From Clostridiales bacterium (GTDB lineage Bacteria; Bacillota; Clostridia; Christensenellales; Borkfalkiaceae): a stretch of DNA of 32,732 nucleotides. Below, one piece after another: positions 32,691-32,732 of the stretch (position 1 is the stretch's first letter; every line of letters begins with the position of its first letter). The translations under genes were made by a program, and so were the position numbers. The DNA is taken from the NCBI GenBank assembly GCA_015055865.1, contig SVHK01000019.1, positions 1 to 32,732 of the forward strand, in the 5' to 3' direction. The notes beneath the pieces were generated by a model. That model did no database searches and was not told where the DNA came from. It was given only the letters and a program-made list of their open reading frames with translations.

Positions 32691-32732
32691 GCAGAAGTAC
32701 CCAAGAGGCTCAAGGGGCTCCCCTGCTAAGGG
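32691..32732 (+). tRNA. tRNA-Ser (anticodon GCU), 3' part beyond the window
   Basis: Starts GCAGAAG (acceptor 5' strand), TA, then a D-arm CCC-AAGAGGCTCAA-GGG and the anticodon arm CTCCC-CTGCTAA-GGG, which matches the serine GCU isoacceptor that reads AGC and AGU. The sequence ends inside the anticodon stem, so the long variable arm, T-arm and 3' acceptor strand are not visible. Confidence 0.9.

Overview
The window looks like a chromosomal segment of an anaerobic, low-to-mid GC Firmicute, probably an uncultured member of the Clostridia. The signs are an rpsL-rpsG-fusA-tuf str operon, AddAB instead of RecBCD, strong AGGAGG-type ribosome binding sites, near-consensus sigma-A promoters (TTGACA, 17 bp, TATAAT), lipoproteins with Gram-positive-style signal peptides, and a citrate synthase of the Re-type (isopropylmalate synthase-like) family known from strict anaerobes. 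Species-level assignment is not possible from sequence reading alone.

Layout. 1-2460 (+): the 3' part of an adenine deaminase gene, then a beta-helix lipoprotein. 2559-7066 (-): a three-gene operon of Re-type citrate synthase, aconitase and isocitrate dehydrogenase, the oxidative half of a TCA cycle leading to 2-oxoglutarate, behind a perfect consensus promoter with a palindromic operator candidate. 7313-7858 (+): a small PRC-barrel-like protein, convergent with the next operon. 7864-14947 (-): addB-addA plus a small membrane-anchored protein. 15130-16113 (+): an orphan lipoprotein. 16114-17681: an A/T-rich accessory patch holding a four-helix-bundle (23S IVP-like) protein and a SAM methyltransferase, bordered on both sides by clusters of short palindromes. 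17682-22329 (-): tuf, fusA, rpsG and rpsL, with an unusually long structured rpsL-rpsG spacer and a private tuf promoter. 22586-26517 (-): valS followed by an OPA-like MFS transporter. 26722-29346 (+): a complete NitT/TauT-type ABC importer. 29424-31259 (-): a polytopic membrane protein with a cytoplasmic coiled coil, acidic linker and zinc ribbon. 31404-32482 (-): inorganic pyrophosphatase and a nicotinamidase-like hydrolase, overlapping. 32691-end (+): the 5' part of tRNA-Ser(GCU).

How the genes work together. The citrate synthase-aconitase-isocitrate dehydrogenase operon most likely supplies 2-oxoglutarate for glutamate synthesis in an anaerobe. AddAB processes double-strand breaks, and its AddB here appears to lack the usual N-terminal Walker A motif. 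Pyrophosphatase plus nicotinamidase fits NAD salvage, whose later steps release pyrophosphate.

Most of the window is conserved housekeeping. The parts that look least explained are the palindrome-bordered two-gene island (16.2-17.64 kb) with an apparently leaderless promoter, the rpsL/rpsG leader structures, the altered AddB N-terminus, and the membrane/zinc-ribbon protein. I found no convincing CRISPR array, transposase, phage gene or reverse transcriptase.
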